A stretch of DNA of 64,000 nucleotides, from the NCBI GenBank assembly GCA_905205995.1, contig CAJLFU010000001.1, positions 1 to 64,000 of the forward strand. Reading direction: 5' to 3'. Positions within the stretch are counted from its first letter, which is position 1. Each line of letters opens with the position of its first letter. A program made the translations under genes and the position numbers. The notes under the pieces are model-generated. The model saw only the letters and a list, made by a program, of their open reading frames with translations, did not search any database and was not told the DNA's origin. Of this stretch, positions 60,727-64,000 are shown in pieces. Origin of the DNA: an uncultured Haemophilus sp. (GTDB taxonomy: Bacteria; Pseudomonadota; Gammaproteobacteria; Enterobacterales; Pasteurellaceae).

Positions 60727-61314
60727 ATGAGCAAAAATGTCCTTTTTGCTTTAACAGCTTTTTCATTAGTCGCCTGTACGACAACACCAAGTGAACCGCC
60801 AAAAAATACAGAACATTGGGCAACGCTAATCAGCAAACAGGAAAATTTATATCAGGTGGATAATAAATTTTACCGTAGTGAGCAATTAGAGCCGCAATCA
60901 GAAACGTTATTAAATAAGTTGAACATTCACACAATTGTGAATTTACGCTTTTTTGATCGTAATGATGATAAACAAGCATTTGGTCATACTAAGATCAATT
61001 TGATTAATACCCCATTACTAACTTGGTCAATCAGTCCAGATGAAGTAGCTGATATTCTGTGGCAAATCAAGCAACACCAAAAAAATGGTGCGGTTTTAGT
61101 GCATTGTTATCATGGCGCTGACAGAACTGGCCTCATTGTTGCAAGTTACCGTGTGATTTATCAAAATTGGGATCTCAATGAAGCCAAACGTGAAATGCAA
61201 CAAGGCCCTTACGGCTATCATTCTGTTTGGAAAAATATTGATAATTTCTTCACGCAAGAAAATATGGCTAAGATCAAAGCCGAATTAAATAAACGTTCTA
61301 ACAAGACAAAATAG
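60727..61314 (+). CDS. Lipoprotein dual-specificity phosphatase
   Basis: 195 residues from ATG 60727. A lipoprotein signal with lipobox LVAC (Cys17) is followed by a cysteine-phosphatase domain with VLVHCYHGADRTGLIVASYR (CX5R: Cys127 to Arg133). Predicted to act in the periplasm, anchored to a membrane. The frame is open back to 60484, so annotation pipelines will merge it with the upstream fragment. The lipobox argues for the internal start. Ended by a USS hairpin. Confidence 0.8.
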   Translation: MSKNVLFALTAFSLVACTTTPSEPPKNTEHWATLISKQENLYQVDNKFYRSEQLEPQSETLLNKLNIHTIVNLRFFDRNDDKQAFGHTKINLINTPLLTWSISPDEVADILWQIKQHQKNGAVLVHCYHGADRTGLIVASYRVIYQNWDLNEAKREMQQGPYGYHSVWKNIDNFFTQENMAKIKAELNKRSNKTK

Positions 61315-61323
61315 AACATGAAT

Positions 61324-61356
61324 AAAAGTGCGGTTAAAATTAACCGCACTTTTATT
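61324..61356 (+). terminator. USS-pair terminator after the phosphatase
   Basis: AAAAGTGCGGTTA (61324-61336) and TAACCGCACTTTT (61341-61353) form a 13-bp stem with a 4-nt loop. Confidence 0.9.
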
Positions 61357-61383
61357 TCCCACTACGTTACTTAATTAACATTA

Positions 61384-62562
61384 ATGACTATGTTTGTTCA
61401 ACAACAAAACGCAACGCCATCCAATATTGTGGCGTTCAATTTTCTATTGATTGCCTTTTTAACGGGAATTGCCTCTGCGTTTCAAACACCGACCTTGAGT
61501 TTATATCTCTCTCAAGAGATTCAAGTTTCACCTTTTTTTGTGGGCTTGTTCTATTCAGTCAATGCCATTATAGGCATTATCTTAAGCCAAATTCTGGCAA
61601 AATATTCTGATAAGCAAGATGACCGTCGCAAAGTGATGATTGTTTGCTGTTTGATTGCCGTACTTGGTTGTCTGATTTTTGCTTATAGCCGAAATTATTA
61701 TGTGTTGATTATTATCGGTACCACGCTGTTAGGACTAGGATCATCCGCTAATCCGCAATCTTTTGCTTTAGCACGAGAATATGCTGAAAGCAGCCATCGT
61801 GAAGCAGTGATGTTCACCACAATTATGCGAACTCAAATCTCATTGGCTTGGATTGTTGGGCCACCACTTTCTTTTTTCATTGCGTTAAACTGGGGCTTTG
61901 ATTACATGTATTTGGTGGCAGGGTCAGCCTTTTTACTTTGTGCAGGCGTCAGCAAATTATTGCCGAAAATTCCTCGTCAAAGTGCGGTTAAAAATCAAGA
62001 GATTTTAGACAATACGCCACCAAGAAAAAGTGTGATTTACTTGTTCATCGCTAATCTATTGCTTTGGACCTGTAACAGCATGTATCTCATTAATATGCCA
62101 TTATTTGTGATTAATGAATTACATTTAAACAAAGAACTGGCGGGAACATTAATGGGGACGGCTGCGGGATTGGAAATCCCTGTGATGATATTGGCGGGCT
62201 ATCTCACCAAATATTTCAGTAAAAAGCGCTTGATGATGATTGCTTTAGTTTCAGGTCTCGCCTTCTATTCAAGTTTGTTATTCGCTGAACAAACTTGGCA
62301 GCTTATCGGATTACAAATGCTTAATGCGATTTTTATCGGTATTACCGCGACCATTGGGATGGTGTATTTCCAAGACTTAATGCCGACTAAAATGGGCACT
62401 GCCACCACCTTATTTAGTAATGCAGCAAAAAGTAGTTGGATTATCGGAGGACCTATTGCGGGTATTATTGCGGAAATTTGGCATTACAACTCTGTTTTTT
62501 ATGTCGCTGTGGCATTAATTTTTATCAGCGTAGGCTGTATGTGGAAAGTCAAATCAGTTTAA
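61384..62562 (+). CDS. Sugar efflux transporter (SotA/SetB-like MFS)
   Basis: 392 residues with 12 hydrophobic helices. TPTLSLYLSQEIQVSPFFVGLFYSVNA, the motif-A-like KYSDKQDDRRKVMIVC, and MGTATTLFSNAAKSSWIIGGPIAGII near the C terminus match the SetA/SetB/SotA group exporting sugars or analogues. Start MTMF, with a second ATG two codons on. Between USS hairpins. Confidence 0.78.
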   Translation: MTMFVQQQNATPSNIVAFNFLLIAFLTGIASAFQTPTLSLYLSQEIQVSPFFVGLFYSVNAIIGIILSQILAKYSDKQDDRRKVMIVCCLIAVLGCLIFAYSRNYYVLIIIGTTLLGLGSSANPQSFALAREYAESSHREAVMFTTIMRTQISLAWIVGPPLSFFIALNWGFDYMYLVAGSAFLLCAGVSKLLPKIPRQSAVKNQEILDNTPPRKSVIYLFIANLLLWTCNSMYLINMPLFVINELHLNKELAGTLMGTAAGLEIPVMILAGYLTKYFSKKRLMMIALVSGLAFYSSLLFAEQTWQLIGLQMLNAIFIGITATIGMVYFQDLMPTKMGTATTLFSNAAKSSWIIGGPIAGIIAEIWHYNSVFYVAVALIFISVGCMWKVKSV

Positions 62563-62568
62563 TGAAAA

Positions 62569-62604
62569 TAAAAAAGTGCGGTCAATTTTAACCGCACTTT
62601 TTAC
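62569..62604. terminator. USS-pair terminator between the sugar exporter and pgi
   Basis: AAAAAGTGCGGT (62571-62582) pairs with ACCGCACTTTTT (62591-62602), serving both convergent genes. Confidence 0.87.
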
Positions 62605-62610
62605 TTTATA

Positions 62611-64000
<1,390 letters not shown>

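Overview
The window is a chromosomal stretch of a Pasteurellaceae bacterium, most likely Haemophilus parainfluenzae or a close relative. The main evidence is the Haemophilus-type DNA uptake signal (USS, core AAGTGCGGT or its complement), which I count by eye about 45 times. It occurs both alone and as inverted pairs that form terminators. From memory, many blocks keep the H. influenzae Rd gene order: ribH-nusB-thiL-pgpA-lysE-dapB-yfaE, glnS-ycgN-malQ-glgBXCAP, mrp/metG/tehB, and smrB/prmB/cysB-rluB-yciO-sucDC. The DNA is AT-rich and genes are tightly packed. I found no phage, IS element, CRISPR array or simple-sequence contingency repeat.

Layout. 1-5.9 kb: a partial initiator tRNA with a strong promoter, a kinase-like protein overlapping a 42-residue lipoprotein gene, a YceB-like envelope protein, the ygiW-qseB-qseC signalling operon, a lipoprotein and the ferredoxin YfaE. 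6-9.9 kb: dapB, a LysE-type exporter, pgpA, thiL, nusB and ribH. 10-21.8 kb: the glycogen operon malQ-glgB-glgX-glgC-glgA-glgP, with a CRP-like site and a palindrome at its promoter. 21.9-24 kb: ycgN and glnS. 24.2-28.9 kb: a MacAB-type exporter with its own lipoprotein outer-membrane channel. 28.9-39.7 kb: housekeeping genes (mrp/apbC, metG, tehB, dapD, argS, smrB, prmB) and small lipoproteins. 39.8-51.3 kb: an MFS carrier, cysB, rluB, yciO, and sucDC and sucBA on either side of a CytX-like permease. 51.4-56.6 kb: an unusual ComEA-like protein, yccA, a SIMPL protein, an AT-rich zinc-ribbon membrane protein, sfsA, a candidate Fur-controlled small RNA and tyrS. 56.7-64 kb: a phosphatase, scrK-scrB, a small foreign-looking segment carrying a Neisseria-type uptake sequence, a lipoprotein phosphatase, a sugar exporter and pgi (cut by the window end).

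Working together. Sucrose-6-phosphate hydrolase, fructokinase and glucose-6-phosphate isomerase feed hexose phosphates to glycolysis. The glg operon stores and mobilises glucose. SucABCD make and use succinyl-CoA, and DapD and DapB serve lysine and peptidoglycan synthesis.

The most notable items are: (1) a compact Fur-box promoter plus roughly 67-nt transcript plus terminator between sfsA and tyrS; (2) a Neisseria-dialect uptake sequence beside an LprI-like gene and a truncated ORF fused to a phosphatase gene; (3) a ComEA protein with a long 11-mer, LEA-like Lys/Ala/Glu insert; (4) a degenerate TPP-riboswitch-like leader before the CytX-like permease, with the start codon in a hairpin; and (5) CTTAA direct repeats and an attenuator-like hairpin in ygiW-qseBC.
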